Shown: one piece after another, positions 34,972-43,381 of the stretch
Numbering within the stretch: the stretch's first letter is position 1
Layout of the letters: every line of letters begins with the position of its first letter
Source of the DNA: Bradyrhizobium sp. 138
Lineage (GTDB): Bacteria; Pseudomonadota; Alphaproteobacteria; Rhizobiales; Xanthobacteraceae
Direction of reading: 5' to 3'
NCBI RefSeq assembly: GCF_023074075.1
Contig: NZ_JADPKT010000003.1
Coordinates: forward strand, 232,001-296,000
DNA: 64,000 nt
Program-made: the position numbers and the translations under genes
The notes under the pieces: model-generated
Told to the model about the DNA's origin: nothing
What the model saw: only the letters and a program-made list of their open reading frames with translations
Database searches by the model: none

Positions 34972-35064
34972 GAGCGGCACGGCTTTGTCATTCACCCAAC
35001 CGTCGCCGCCGTTCATCGGCTTGCGAGGTTGCTTTCATCAAAAGTCTGATTGAACGGCGGCTCC
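34960..35064 (+). promoter_or_regulatory. Predicted attenuator with mutually exclusive hairpins
   Basis: Following the Trp codons, CGCTCC (34960-34965) can pair with GGAGCG (34971-34976). GCCGCCGTTCA (35005-35015) pairs perfectly with TGAACGGCGGC (35051-35061). The same 35005 arm can instead join a smaller hairpin, CAACC...GGTTG (34997-35031), followed by CTTTC. GGAGC at 34971 can also pair with GCTCC at 35060-35064. These overlaps are the layout of an attenuator or of a switch hiding the ribosome site at 35070. Folding was done by eye only. Confidence 0.5.
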
Positions 35065-35081
35065 TAATCTGGAGAACCGCG

Positions 35082-36101
35082 ATGCAAGATTCGTCAGCCA
35101 TCCTCCCTGTTATCTTGACCGGCGACAGGACAACCGGACCGTTGCACCTTGGGCACTACGTCGGTTCGTTGAAGAACCGCGTCGCCCTACAGACAACGCA
35201 TCGGCAGTACCTGCTGCTGGCGGATACCCAGGCACTCACTGACAACGCGCACAATCCCGGTCGCGTGCGTGACAATGTCATTGAGATCGCGACAGACTAC
35301 CTCGCTGTCGGCATCGACCCGAACCAGAGCACGATCTGTCTTCAATCGCATCTTCCGGCATTGGCCGATTTGACCCTGCTGTACATGAACTTTGTCACGG
35401 TGGCGCGGCTTGAGCGCAACCCAACCATCAAGGACGAAATTCAGGCGCGAGGTTTCGGCAGAGATATTCCTGCGGGGTTTCTCTGCTATCCCGTCGCCCA
35501 GGCCGCAGACATAACCGGCTTCAAAGCGACGATTGTCCCTGTTGGAGAGGATCAAGCTCCATTGATTGAGCAAACCAATGAGGTCGTTCGCCGCATCAAT
35601 CGCCAAGCGGGTGTTGACGTGTTGCCAGAGGCCCACGCGCTTATTCCTCGGGTCGGACGTCTTCCCGGCATCGACGGCAAAGCCAAAATGAGCAAGTCGC
35701 AGGGCAATACTATTCAGCTATCAGCAACGGCCGATGAAATACGCGAGGCTGTCCGGCGCATGTTCACCGATCCAAACCATCTAAAGGCGTCCGATCCGGG
35801 TTGCGTCGAAGGCAACGTGGTCTTTACTTACTTGGATGCGTTCGATGAAGATCGCATCACGGTTGAGGACTTGACGGCACGCTATATCCGCGGCGGTCTG
35901 GGCGACAGCATTGTCAAGAAACGTCTGGATGACGTGCTGCAGGCACTTCTCGCGCCAATCCGAGACCGTCGCCGCGCACTCGCTCGTGATCCCGGCTATG
36001 TGCTGCAAGTCGTTAAACATGGCACTGCGCGAGCGCGGGAGATAACTGATGCCACTTTGCGCGATGTTCGCGCCGCGCTGGGTCTATTCACACTGAATTA
36101 A
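35082..36101 (+). CDS. trpS: Tryptophanyl-tRNA synthetase, auxiliary type
   Basis: Class I aminoacyl-tRNA synthetase charging tRNA-Trp, 339 residues. The ATG at 35082 follows GGAG at good spacing. The HIGH-type motif is HLGH at residues 22-25 (TGPLHLGHYVGS) and the KMSKS motif is at 202-206. Both are intact and the length fits bacterial TrpRS. Its base composition looks less GC-rich than the flanking genes, and it stands alone among repeats, so it may be a second, horizontally acquired TrpRS beside the housekeeping gene. The latter is not in this window, so this is inference. The leader with tandem Trp codons suggests induction by Trp-tRNA shortage or TrpRS inhibition. Confidence 0.93.
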   Translation: MQDSSAILPVILTGDRTTGPLHLGHYVGSLKNRVALQTTHRQYLLLADTQALTDNAHNPGRVRDNVIEIATDYLAVGIDPNQSTICLQSHLPALADLTLLYMNFVTVARLERNPTIKDEIQARGFGRDIPAGFLCYPVAQAADITGFKATIVPVGEDQAPLIEQTNEVVRRINRQAGVDVLPEAHALIPRVGRLPGIDGKAKMSKSQGNTIQLSATADEIREAVRRMFTDPNHLKASDPGCVEGNVVFTYLDAFDEDRITVEDLTARYIRGGLGDSIVKKRLDDVLQALLAPIRDRRRALARDPGYVLQVVKHGTARAREITDATLRDVRAALGLFTLN

Positions 36102-36393
36102 TCGGATGGGGGTCAAGCCGAGCTTGTGTCTGGATTTGGCCTTAGCTGCCGCTCTTTTTCTGCGTCCTGACGTCGGCTTGCGGGGTACGAACAGACCCTA
36201 TGTCGAACACGGCCGCGACGCCCGCATGTGACCCAACACATCATCCGGACGAGGCGGCATGATCCCGCTTGCTACCTCAACGGGATTGTGTGCAGAATAC
36301 ACCCGCATTTTATGACGCAACCATTGATAGATTCCGGAAAGTGCTGCCCGGTTTGGGCCTGACGCTTTCGCGGTCGAATTGCCGGAGGGGCTC

Positions 36394-39168
36394 ATGACGC
36401 ATCATGATGTCGGGCAAAACACCGAGTCTCCCGGGCCGGAACGCATTCCCAGCGCTTCGAACGCCGGCGGCGGTGCGGACGCCGTTCCGTCGAAACGCAA
36501 GCTGGTGCTGTTCGCCGACGGCACCGGCAATGCCTTCACCAGCCAGGAATCCAGCGTCTGGCGCCTCTATGAGGCGCTCGACCACACCCAGCCGGATCAG
36601 ATCGCGTACTACATCAAGGGCGTCGGCACGGCCGGCTGGGCCCCGCTCGCCGCGCTCGACGGCGCCACTGGTTTGGGCGTGCCTTCCAACGTCCGCAAGC
36701 TCTACCGCTTCCTGTGCTGGAACTGGCGGCCCGGCGACGAGATCTACATCTTCGGCTTCAGCCGCGGCGCGTTCACCGCGCGCACGCTGGCGGCGCTGAT
36801 CGCGAGCCAGGGACTTGTGCCGGCGGAGATCGAGGGCGAACCGGTCTCGCATGCCGAGATGGAGCGCAATGCCATGGCGGCGTGGCGGGCATACCGCAAG
36901 GCGTCGGTCGGCTATTGGAGCCTTCCAACGATCTGGATTGCACGCTGGATTCGCGACCTGCTGCTCCTCGTCTATCATTTCGTCTTCAGGCACCGCTCCT
37001 ATGGCACGGTCTGCAAGGCCATGGCCGGCCGGACGAACGTCAAGATCGAATTTCTCGGGTTATTCGACACGGTCGAGGCGTTCGGCGTCCCGATCGAGGA
37101 ACTGCGCGCGGCGATCGACTGGTCGATCTGGCCGATCTCATTCCGTAACCACGAGCTCTCACGCGCGGTGAAACGCGCCTGCCACGCGCTGGCTCTCGAT
37201 GACGAGCGCACCAGCTTCCACCCCTTGCGCATCGACCAGCGAAAGCTGAAAGAGACGCGCCAGATCGTCAACGAGGTGTGGTTCGCCGGCGTGCATTCCG
37301 ATATCGGCGGCGGTTATCCGGAATCCACCCTGTCCTTCGTCCCGCTGGTCTGGATGATCGAGCAGTTGGGAGGGCAGCTCCGCTTCCAGGACGGATCAAT
37401 CGAGCATTTCCAGGCCTATCAGTCGGCGATCGGACCACGCCATGATTCACGCAGCGGCGCGGCGGTGCTGTACCGATACGATCCTCGTCCGATCCTCGGT
37501 GGTGAGGAGAATGGCGGCCCGCCTGTGGTGCACTTCGCCGTGGTCGAGCGAATGCTGTTCGGCTGCGATGACTACGCGCCGATCATGCTCCCTGCCAACG
37601 CACGCGTGCGGATGCCGGACGGGAGCATCCGGGAACTCACCGACGGCGGCACGCACAAGGCGATGCAGGACGCCTATCGCGAAAAGACGAAGGGCCCGGT
37701 AAGCAAGGGGGAAGCCGGCGCCTTCACCGCGATGGCAGCGCCCAACGCCGAGATGGTCAATCTCGCTCACGGCGCCGTGTGGTGGCGGCGCATCGCCTAT
37801 TTCTCACTCCTCGTCATGGCGGGCGTGATCGTCGCCTGGCCGTGGATCGCGCACAAGATCGTGGACCTGTCGGTGGATAACGGCCTGCGCGATACCCTCG
37901 TGCTGCGGATCATCACCGACATCGACTGGGGCCTCGGCGCCGTGATCGGGCCGATCGCCAACATGCTCAAGAACGTGTTGCCGTCCTATGCCGGACCATG
38001 GCTCGACATCGCGCTCTACTATCCCTCATTGACCTTGCTCGTCGTGCTGCTGACGCGGGGCATCTGGAATGTGAACTCCCTGCTGCGCGACGGCATTCAG
38101 GAACGCGCGCGGCTCGCATGGTACCGGCCGGATCGCAAGGCAAGCGCGAAGAATCTCAGCAGACTGAACTTTTTGATCCGATTCGGCAGCTTCATGCAGA
38201 AAAAGGCCGGCTGGATACACTTCCCGTTCGCCAAGATCGTCTTTCCGCTCGTCTCCATCATCGCGATCTATGGCTTGGGCCTTCTGATTGGCTCCAGCAG
38301 CTTCTTCACCTGGCGCGTTGCGACGGGACAGGTCTGCGAGAGCCCGGAAACGAAGGCGGACAGGGAAAAGGCAACGGGCGCAGGGGTGCGCGCCAATATC
38401 GCACCGGCAAGACCTGTAGATGACGACGCCGTGCAGGCCGCCGAGCTATTCAAGGTCGATCAGTTCTGCTGGGCGAGCAGGCTCGCGGTCGAGAAGGACC
38501 GCAAGTACCGGGTCTGGATCGACGTGGAAGACCCCTGGTTCGACCGCACGATCATGACCGGTGTCAACGGCTTCCAGACCTACGAAACGCATCACTACTT
38601 CGCCTTGCCGCTTCGGCGGCTGTTCGGCGCAAACTGGTTTCAGCCGCTGGTGCGCGTCGGCGAGAAGGGCTTGAACGATCAACCGCTGCAAGCCGTGAAC
38701 GCGATATCCGCCGATGAGCTGCCCCGCCGTATGAATCCGACCCTCCCCGCGGAAAAGGACAATGACAAGTCGAAGAACAGATATCCCGTGCATCTCGAAG
38801 ATGCGACGGAGCTGTCGGATCCAGCCGACGCGGAGAAGCTGAAGGCGCTGAAGGACGACGTGGCCAGGATGAGCACATTCGACGCGCTTCCAAAAAACGA
38901 AACGGCCCGCAAGGTCTGGGACGCGCAGAAGCTGGCAAACGGAATGGTCGCCGAATTCGTGGCGCCCGACTCCGGCGAGCTGTTCTTCTACGTCAATGAT
39001 GCCGTGCAGATCTACCCGGGCTTCCTCGGATGGCTTTTGCCATCGCATATTGCCGCCTTTTTTGGACCGAACGATCAGTACTACAAGAACAACAGTGGCA
39101 GGGCGCGGATTACGGTGCAGCGGCTGCCGGCACCGGACAAGCCGGTATCCTCGCCTGCGAGCAAATAG
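36394..39168 (+). CDS. DUF2235 membrane-anchored alpha/beta-hydrolase
   Basis: A 924-residue protein; ATG 36394 follows GGAGGGG. The N-terminal domain (about residues 30-400) is DUF2235, related to Tle1-type phospholipases: LVLFADGTGN at the start, nucleophile Ser123 in GFSRGAF, LFDTVEAFG (acidic) and VHSDIGGGYPES (histidine). The middle (about 465-660) has several hydrophobic helices, and the C-terminal ~250 residues are soluble and not recognised. The domain suggests a lipase/esterase in or at the membrane. No VgrG, Hcp or immunity-like gene is nearby, so a secretion-system effector is not supported; a lipid-remodelling housekeeping role is as likely. The 292 bp upstream (36102-36393) hold no gene. 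Confidence 0.88.
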   Translation: MTHHDVGQNTESPGPERIPSASNAGGGADAVPSKRKLVLFADGTGNAFTSQESSVWRLYEALDHTQPDQIAYYIKGVGTAGWAPLAALDGATGLGVPSNVRKLYRFLCWNWRPGDEIYIFGFSRGAFTARTLAALIASQGLVPAEIEGEPVSHAEMERNAMAAWRAYRKASVGYWSLPTIWIARWIRDLLLLVYHFVFRHRSYGTVCKAMAGRTNVKIEFLGLFDTVEAFGVPIEELRAAIDWSIWPISFRNHELSRAVKRACHALALDDERTSFHPLRIDQRKLKETRQIVNEVWFAGVHSDIGGGYPESTLSFVPLVWMIEQLGGQLRFQDGSIEHFQAYQSAIGPRHDSRSGAAVLYRYDPRPILGGEENGGPPVVHFAVVERMLFGCDDYAPIMLPANARVRMPDGSIRELTDGGTHKAMQDAYREKTKGPVSKGEAGAFTAMAAPNAEMVNLAHGAVWWRRIAYFSLLVMAGVIVAWPWIAHKIVDLSVDNGLRDTLVLRIITDIDWGLGAVIGPIANMLKNVLPSYAGPWLDIALYYPSLTLLVVLLTRGIWNVNSLLRDGIQERARLAWYRPDRKASAKNLSRLNFLIRFGSFMQKKAGWIHFPFAKIVFPLVSIIAIYGLGLLIGSSSFFTWRVATGQVCESPETKADREKATGAGVRANIAPARPVDDDAVQAAELFKVDQFCWASRLAVEKDRKYRVWIDVEDPWFDRTIMTGVNGFQTYETHHYFALPLRRLFGANWFQPLVRVGEKGLNDQPLQAVNAISADELPRRMNPTLPAEKDNDKSKNRYPVHLEDATELSDPADAEKLKALKDDVARMSTFDALPKNETARKVWDAQKLANGMVAEFVAPDSGELFFYVNDAVQIYPGFLGWLLPSHIAAFFGPNDQYYKNNSGRARITVQRLPAPDKPVSSPASK

Positions 39169-39298
39169 CGCGACCCGGCGCGATCCGGCGCGCTACGAAA
39201 GACCTGTTGCCCCCATGATTATGGGTGTCACCGCATCCGCACTGCGGCTAGACTTGCCCGTGCGCCGCGGGGGACACGCGGGTCGCGGGACCATGATC

Positions 39299-39982
39299 AT
39301 GACCGAACAGGGCGAGACGGGTGAAGCCATCACCATCCTCCTCGTCGAGGACGACGCGCCGACCTGCTGGCGGCTCCAGGATGCGCTGGTCAAGGCCGGC
39401 TACGAGGTGCGCAGCGCCGGCACGCTCGGTGAAGCCCGTTCCGCGCTTGCCGGCGGCGCGCCGCGCGTGCTGCTGACCGATCTGCGGCTGCCCGACGGCC
39501 ACGGCGTCGAGCTGATCCGCGAGATGAGGCAGCGCTTTCCCGACACCGAGATCATGGTGATCTCGGCACTCGGGGACGAGGAAAGCGTGATCTCCGCGAT
39601 CACGGTCGGCGCCACCGGTTACCTGCTCAAGGATGCCTTCCCCACCGACATCGCCACCACCGTGCGCGATCTTGTCGCCGGCCATTCGCCGATCTCGGCC
39701 TCGATCGCCCGCTTCATCGTGCGCAGAACGCAAGTTGCCGCGCCAAATTCGGCAGAGCCGCCGCCCGGCCCCGCGCTCAACACGGCCAGGCTAACCCCGC
39801 GCGAGATCGACATCCTCTGGGGCATCGCCAAAGGCTTCAGCTATGCCGAGATCGCCAGCCATCTCGGCCTGTCCAAGCAGACCGTGCCCGGCCATATCAA
39901 GAACATCTATCGCAAGCTCGAAGTGCACACGCGCAGCGAAGCCGTGTTCGAGGCGGTGCAGCAGGGCCTGATCAAGCTGTGA
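39299..39982 (+). CDS. NarL/LuxR-type response regulator
   Basis: A 227-residue DNA-binding response regulator. The receiver domain has the acidic pair in VEDD (residues 17-19) and the phospho-acceptor Asp61 in LLTDLRLPDGHG. The C-terminal LuxR HTH contains LTPREIDILWGIAKGFSYAEI...GLSKQTV. The ATG at 39299 has GGGA 8 bp upstream; ATG 39293 is two codons earlier but too close to it. It overlaps the histidine kinase gene by 4 bp, making an obvious cognate pair. Confidence 0.93.
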   Translation: MTEQGETGEAITILLVEDDAPTCWRLQDALVKAGYEVRSAGTLGEARSALAGGAPRVLLTDLRLPDGHGVELIREMRQRFPDTEIMVISALGDEESVISAITVGATGYLLKDAFPTDIATTVRDLVAGHSPISASIARFIVRRTQVAAPNSAEPPPGPALNTARLTPREIDILWGIAKGFSYAEIASHLGLSKQTVPGHIKNIYRKLEVHTRSEAVFEAVQQGLIKL

Positions 39983-41913
39983 GCGAGATTGCGGCCAAGA
40001 CAGCTATAAAGGCACCCGCGCGCCCGCGGCGCCGGCTGATCGCCTCGCGCCTCGTGCCCTATCTGCTGCTGCAGGCCCTGATCGTGATCGCCACCGTCCT
40101 CGGGCTGCGGCTGCTGCAGCCGAGCGATCCCGACGATTTTGCGTTGAGCGGGTTTTCGCTGCGGGAGGACGGCGTGACGCGTCCGGTGACGCTGCCGGAT
40201 TTCACAGCTTCGCGCTATTCGCTGGCCGATCCGCCGCTCTACACCGGCGCCTTCACGTTCCGTCGCGGCGAAGCGGCGTCGGGATGGTCGGTCTACCTGC
40301 CGCGCTTCAGCAACGCGGTGGAGGTCGCCGTCGACGGCGTCGTCGTGCTCGACTCCCGGCGCGATGCCAATGCCAACCGGCCCGACCGCAACACGCCGCA
40401 GATCGCAGCCATCCCCGCCTCGCTGCTGCGCGAAGGCAGCAACGACATCACGGTGCGGCTGTTCGTGTGGGGACCGTTGAAAGGCTTTCTCGACACGGTG
40501 TATGTCGGGCCGGATGTCGCCTTGCGTCCGGCCTATGAGACGCGCACGCTGCTGTTCGTCACGCTGCCGGTGGTGTTCTCGGCCTGGCAGTCGATCCTGG
40601 CCGTCATCCTCGCGATCATGTGGCTGATGCGGCGTCATGAGCCGGTCTACGGCGTGCTGGCGGCGGCGATGGTGCTCGGCGTGGTGCAGGCGTTCGCGCC
40701 GCCTCCGGTGCCGCCGGCCGCCACGTCGCGGCTCGCCGCCGTGCTGCTGGCGTCCGCGCCGATCGAGAGCGCGCTGATCGTCGTCTTCGCCGTGCTCTTC
40801 TTCGGCTGGCGCTGGCCGCGCTACGCCACGCTGCTGTTCGTGCCTGGAATCGTCGTGTTCGTGGTCGGGCTGATCGGGGGCCCGCCGCTGCCGCGCATCC
40901 TTTTTCTGGTGCTCGGCATTCCCACCGTCGGGCTCTGCCTGGTCCTGATGGCCTGCATCACGACGACTGCGGTGGTCCGCCGGCAGGATGCCGCGAGCTT
41001 CACGATCGGCTGCGCGGTGACCATCGTGCTGGTCTGCTGGGTCCAGGACATGCTTAACGTGCTCGAGATCGTGAGCAACGATCGCATCTTCGTCTCGCGC
41101 CTGTCCTATTCGGCGATGCTGGTCGCGATCGGCGCCGGGCTGACCTGGCGCTTTGCCCGCGCGCTGAACCAGGTCGACAGCTTTGCCGGCCAGCTCGTGA
41201 CGCGCGTGCGCGAGGCCGAGGAGCGGCTGAAGGCGAGCTTTGCCAGCGAGGAGGAGCGCGCGCGCGCCGCCGCGCTCGCCAACGAGCGCACGCGCCTGAT
41301 GCGTGACCTGCATGACGGCCTCGGCGGCCAGCTCGTCAGCATCGTCGCGCTGTCCGAGCGCGGCCATGAGGGCGCGACCATCACCGATGCCGCGCGTGCC
41401 GCGCTGAAGGATCTGCGTCTCGTCATCGATTCCATGGACGACATCGGCGGCGACCTGATGCTCGCCCTCGGCTCCTGGCGCGAGCGCGCCAGCGCGCAAT
41501 TGCGGCCGCACGACATCACGCTCGACTGGCGCGTGGCGACGCCGCAGGGCCTGCCGCTGCATCCCGAGCTCAGGCCATGGCACGTCATCCAGATCGTGCG
41601 CATCCTCGACGAGGCCGTGACCAACGCGGTGAAGCACGCCGAGGCCCGCCGCATCGCGGTCACCATCGACACGCTCGACGGAACCCAAGGGCCGTACGGC
41701 GTGATCAGCGTGACCGACGACGGCCATGGCTTTGCGGTGAGCGGCAACGGCGAGGCTGGACGCAACGGCCAGACCGCGCGCGGCCTGCGCAACATGAGAA
41801 GCCGCGCCGCGCGCTGCGGCGCGGTGCTCGATCTGAACTCCGATGCCTCCGGGACGCGCGTGCGGCTGCAATTGCCGCAGCGCTTTCCCGACAGCGACGC
41901 GGCCGCGGGCTGA
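39979..41913 (+). CDS. Sensor histidine kinase, HisKA_3 type, with 7TM-like sensor
   Basis: A 644-residue membrane kinase starting at a GTG that overlaps the regulator's stop. TM1 is at about residues 24-45, then an extracytoplasmic beta-rich domain of ~150 residues (about 50-185), then about seven hydrophobic helices (190-395), as in 7TMR-DISM sensors. A coiled coil leads to the HisKA_3 dimer with phospho-His445 in MRDLHDGLGGQL. An ATP-binding domain follows (N box DEAVTNAVKHAEA, G boxes VTDDGHGF and GRNGQTARGLRNM). This is the architecture of NarX/DegS-like kinases, and it would phosphorylate the adjacent regulator. The signal is unknown. Confidence 0.92.
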   Translation: MSEIAAKTAIKAPARPRRRLIASRLVPYLLLQALIVIATVLGLRLLQPSDPDDFALSGFSLREDGVTRPVTLPDFTASRYSLADPPLYTGAFTFRRGEAASGWSVYLPRFSNAVEVAVDGVVVLDSRRDANANRPDRNTPQIAAIPASLLREGSNDITVRLFVWGPLKGFLDTVYVGPDVALRPAYETRTLLFVTLPVVFSAWQSILAVILAIMWLMRRHEPVYGVLAAAMVLGVVQAFAPPPVPPAATSRLAAVLLASAPIESALIVVFAVLFFGWRWPRYATLLFVPGIVVFVVGLIGGPPLPRILFLVLGIPTVGLCLVLMACITTTAVVRRQDAASFTIGCAVTIVLVCWVQDMLNVLEIVSNDRIFVSRLSYSAMLVAIGAGLTWRFARALNQVDSFAGQLVTRVREAEERLKASFASEEERARAAALANERTRLMRDLHDGLGGQLVSIVALSERGHEGATITDAARAALKDLRLVIDSMDDIGGDLMLALGSWRERASAQLRPHDITLDWRVATPQGLPLHPELRPWHVIQIVRILDEAVTNAVKHAEARRIAVTIDTLDGTQGPYGVISVTDDGHGFAVSGNGEAGRNGQTARGLRNMRSRAARCGAVLDLNSDASGTRVRLQLPQRFPDSDAAAG

Positions 41914-41917
41914 AAAG

Positions 41918-41954
41918 CCCCCTCTCCGGACGTGTGGGACGCGCGGAGAGAGGG
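41918..41954. terminator. Hairpin after the two-component pair
   Basis: CCCCCTCTCCG and CGGAGAGAGGG form a stem with one mismatch just after the kinase stop. No T-run follows, so it may be a repeat-derived or Rho-associated end. Confidence 0.45.
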
Positions 41955-42049
41955 AACGGGCCGGGTGATTTGCCGGCGGAGGACGGGGGGTTCGTCCGCA
42001 CGGCGCCCTGGGCCCGAAGCGATGCAATCAATTCAATCGAACGGAAATA

Positions 42050-42346
42050 TCAGCGCACGCCGACGCGATTGACCGGACCGCCGCGATTCATCGGCGTTCC
42101 CGCGCGGACGCCGACACCGGGCGCGCCGACGCCCGGGGTTGCGACCGCCGCCCGTGCGACCGGGGCTCCCACCACCACCGCAGTCGGCCGCACCACGCAG
42201 CCCTTGGGCACGCCGACCGTCTTGCAATAGACCACCGCCTGCGCCGGGCTCGTGCCCAGCGACACCATCGCCGCGCCGGCCAGCGCCATGACCGTCAGTG
42301 ACATGACCGTCAGCCCTGCGCTCAGCGCTCCAGCTCTCTTCGACAT
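42050..42346 (-). CDS. Small secreted protein
   Basis: A 98-residue exported protein. ATG 42346 has AGGAG 9 bp upstream; the open frame extends to 42571, but that part lacks a site. The signal peptide spans residues 1-37 (ending SPAQA). The mature part has a Cys pair (VVYCKTVGVPKGCVVRP) and a glycine/proline/arginine-rich tail without recognised domain. The function is unknown. It is divergent from the small Cys-rich secreted protein at 42583. Confidence 0.75.
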   Translation of the reverse strand: MSKRAGALSAGLTVMSLTVMALAGAAMVSLGTSPAQAVVYCKTVGVPKGCVVRPTAVVVGAPVARAAVATPGVGAPGVGVRAGTPMNRGGPVNRVGVR

Positions 42347-42582
42347 CCTTCGCTCTCCTGCTTCCGTTCGGCGTCCCGATGCAATCACCGGGTCTCGCAG
42401 CCGAGGTGCAGCCTGAATGGCAAAAGACGGCGCGCGGATACATGCCATGAAGATGGGGGTACCGCGGCCGCAAGGTCTGGCCGGTGCCATGAACATGGCA
42501 TGGACCCGCGCCAGGACTTCGCGAGATGGTCCGGCCCGATTGATCCCGGTCGGGACCAACGCAGATTCCAAAGAGGTGCTTC

Positions 42583-42807
42583 ATGAAGATTTCGGTTCTT
42601 GCCGCGCTGCTGCTCGCGGCTGCCGCCCTGCCCGCTGCCGCGCAATCCGGTCCATCGGTCCAGGAGCAAATGGCCTGCCGCGGCGATGCCGGCAAATTCT
42701 GCGCCGAACATATCGGCAAGCCGCCGCAGATGAATGCCTGCCTGCGCGAGAACAAGTCGAAGCTCTCGGACTCCTGCCGCAAGGTCGTCGAATCGCGCGG
42801 CGGCTAG
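42583..42807 (+). CDS. Small secreted Cys-rich (GLG1-like repeat) protein
   Basis: A 74-residue protein with signal peptide (residues 1-20, ending PAAAQ) and one Cys-rich repeat of the pattern CRGDAGKFC...MNACLRENKSKLSDSC, the Golgi/cysteine-rich GLG1-like repeat known in many proteobacterial small secreted proteins. Four cysteines should form two disulfides in the periplasm. The start has AAAGAG 8 bp upstream. The function is unknown. Confidence 0.82.
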   Translation: MKISVLAALLLAAAALPAAAQSGPSVQEQMACRGDAGKFCAEHIGKPPQMNACLRENKSKLSDSCRKVVESRGG

Positions 42808-42867
42808 TCCTTCTTCCTTGTGAGAAGGCAGAGAGGGCGGCGCTCTGCCGCCCTCCCGAACGCGCCG

Positions 42868-43290
42868 CTACTCCTGCACCATCTCGCCGCTGCCGCCGAA
42901 CTCGGCCGGGAAATCCTTCAGCTTCGGCAGGCCGTCGCGCATCGGCAGCACGGTCTCGGCATAGTTGACGTGAACGCCGGGCGCGAATGCGAGCGTCGGG
43001 ATGGTGGCGGTGAAGACGTCGACCAGGCTGAGCGGCGGATGGTTGGTCATGAGATGGCCGCCGCACTTCCTGCAGAATTTGCGCTCGCTGAGCGGCGTCT
43101 TGGCAAACGTCTCGACATTCTCCGCGCCTTTCGTCACGCGCACGGAATCAGGCTTCCACAGGCTGAAGGCGTTGACGGGGCCGCCCGACCAGGAGCGGCA
43201 GGAGCGGCAATGGCAATAGCCCATCGCCTCCGGTGCGCCCGTGACTTCGATCGTCACCGCGCCACAGAAGCAGTTTCCGACATGTTTCAT
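42868..43290 (-). CDS. GFA family (glutathione-dependent formaldehyde-activating-like) protein
   Basis: A 140-residue zinc protein of the Mss4-like GFA fold. The zinc ligands are seen as CFCG (residues 7-9), GYCHCRSC and FCRKCGGH. Members bind two zinc ions; only one was shown to react with S-hydroxymethylglutathione, and most have no assigned role, so a formaldehyde function is not implied. It is a single gene on its strand, downstream of the methyltransferase-like gene at 43382-44170, 91 bp away, and may be co-transcribed with it. Confidence 0.9.
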   Translation of the reverse strand: MKHVGNCFCGAVTIEVTGAPEAMGYCHCRSCRSWSGGPVNAFSLWKPDSVRVTKGAENVETFAKTPLSERKFCRKCGGHLMTNHPPLSLVDVFTATIPTLAFAPGVHVNYAETVLPMRDGLPKLKDFPAEFGGSGEMVQE

Positions 43291-43381
43291 TTTTATCGTC
43301 TCCGGTTGATGGAAGAATCGTTATCGCGCGTCGGCGTCCCGCGCGTCCTCCGTTCGGTGGACGCACGGGACGAGGACGAGA

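Noticed and set aside
34776..35081. T-box riboswitch upstream of trpS
   Set aside because: The conserved T-box sequence is not seen and T-boxes are not expected in alphaproteobacteria; the leader-peptide model fits better.
36394..39168. Type VI secretion effector
   Set aside because: Only the DUF2235 domain supports it; no VgrG, Hcp or immunity gene is nearby, and there are internal membrane helices.
39907..42027. 700-residue minus-strand frame across the two-component pair
   Set aside because: Low-complexity His/Arg/Gln-rich product with no family sense; the plus-strand kinase and regulator are clear.
42868..43290. Glutathione-dependent formaldehyde-activating enzyme
   Set aside because: The GFA fold is clear, but most members lack this activity, so only the family is called.
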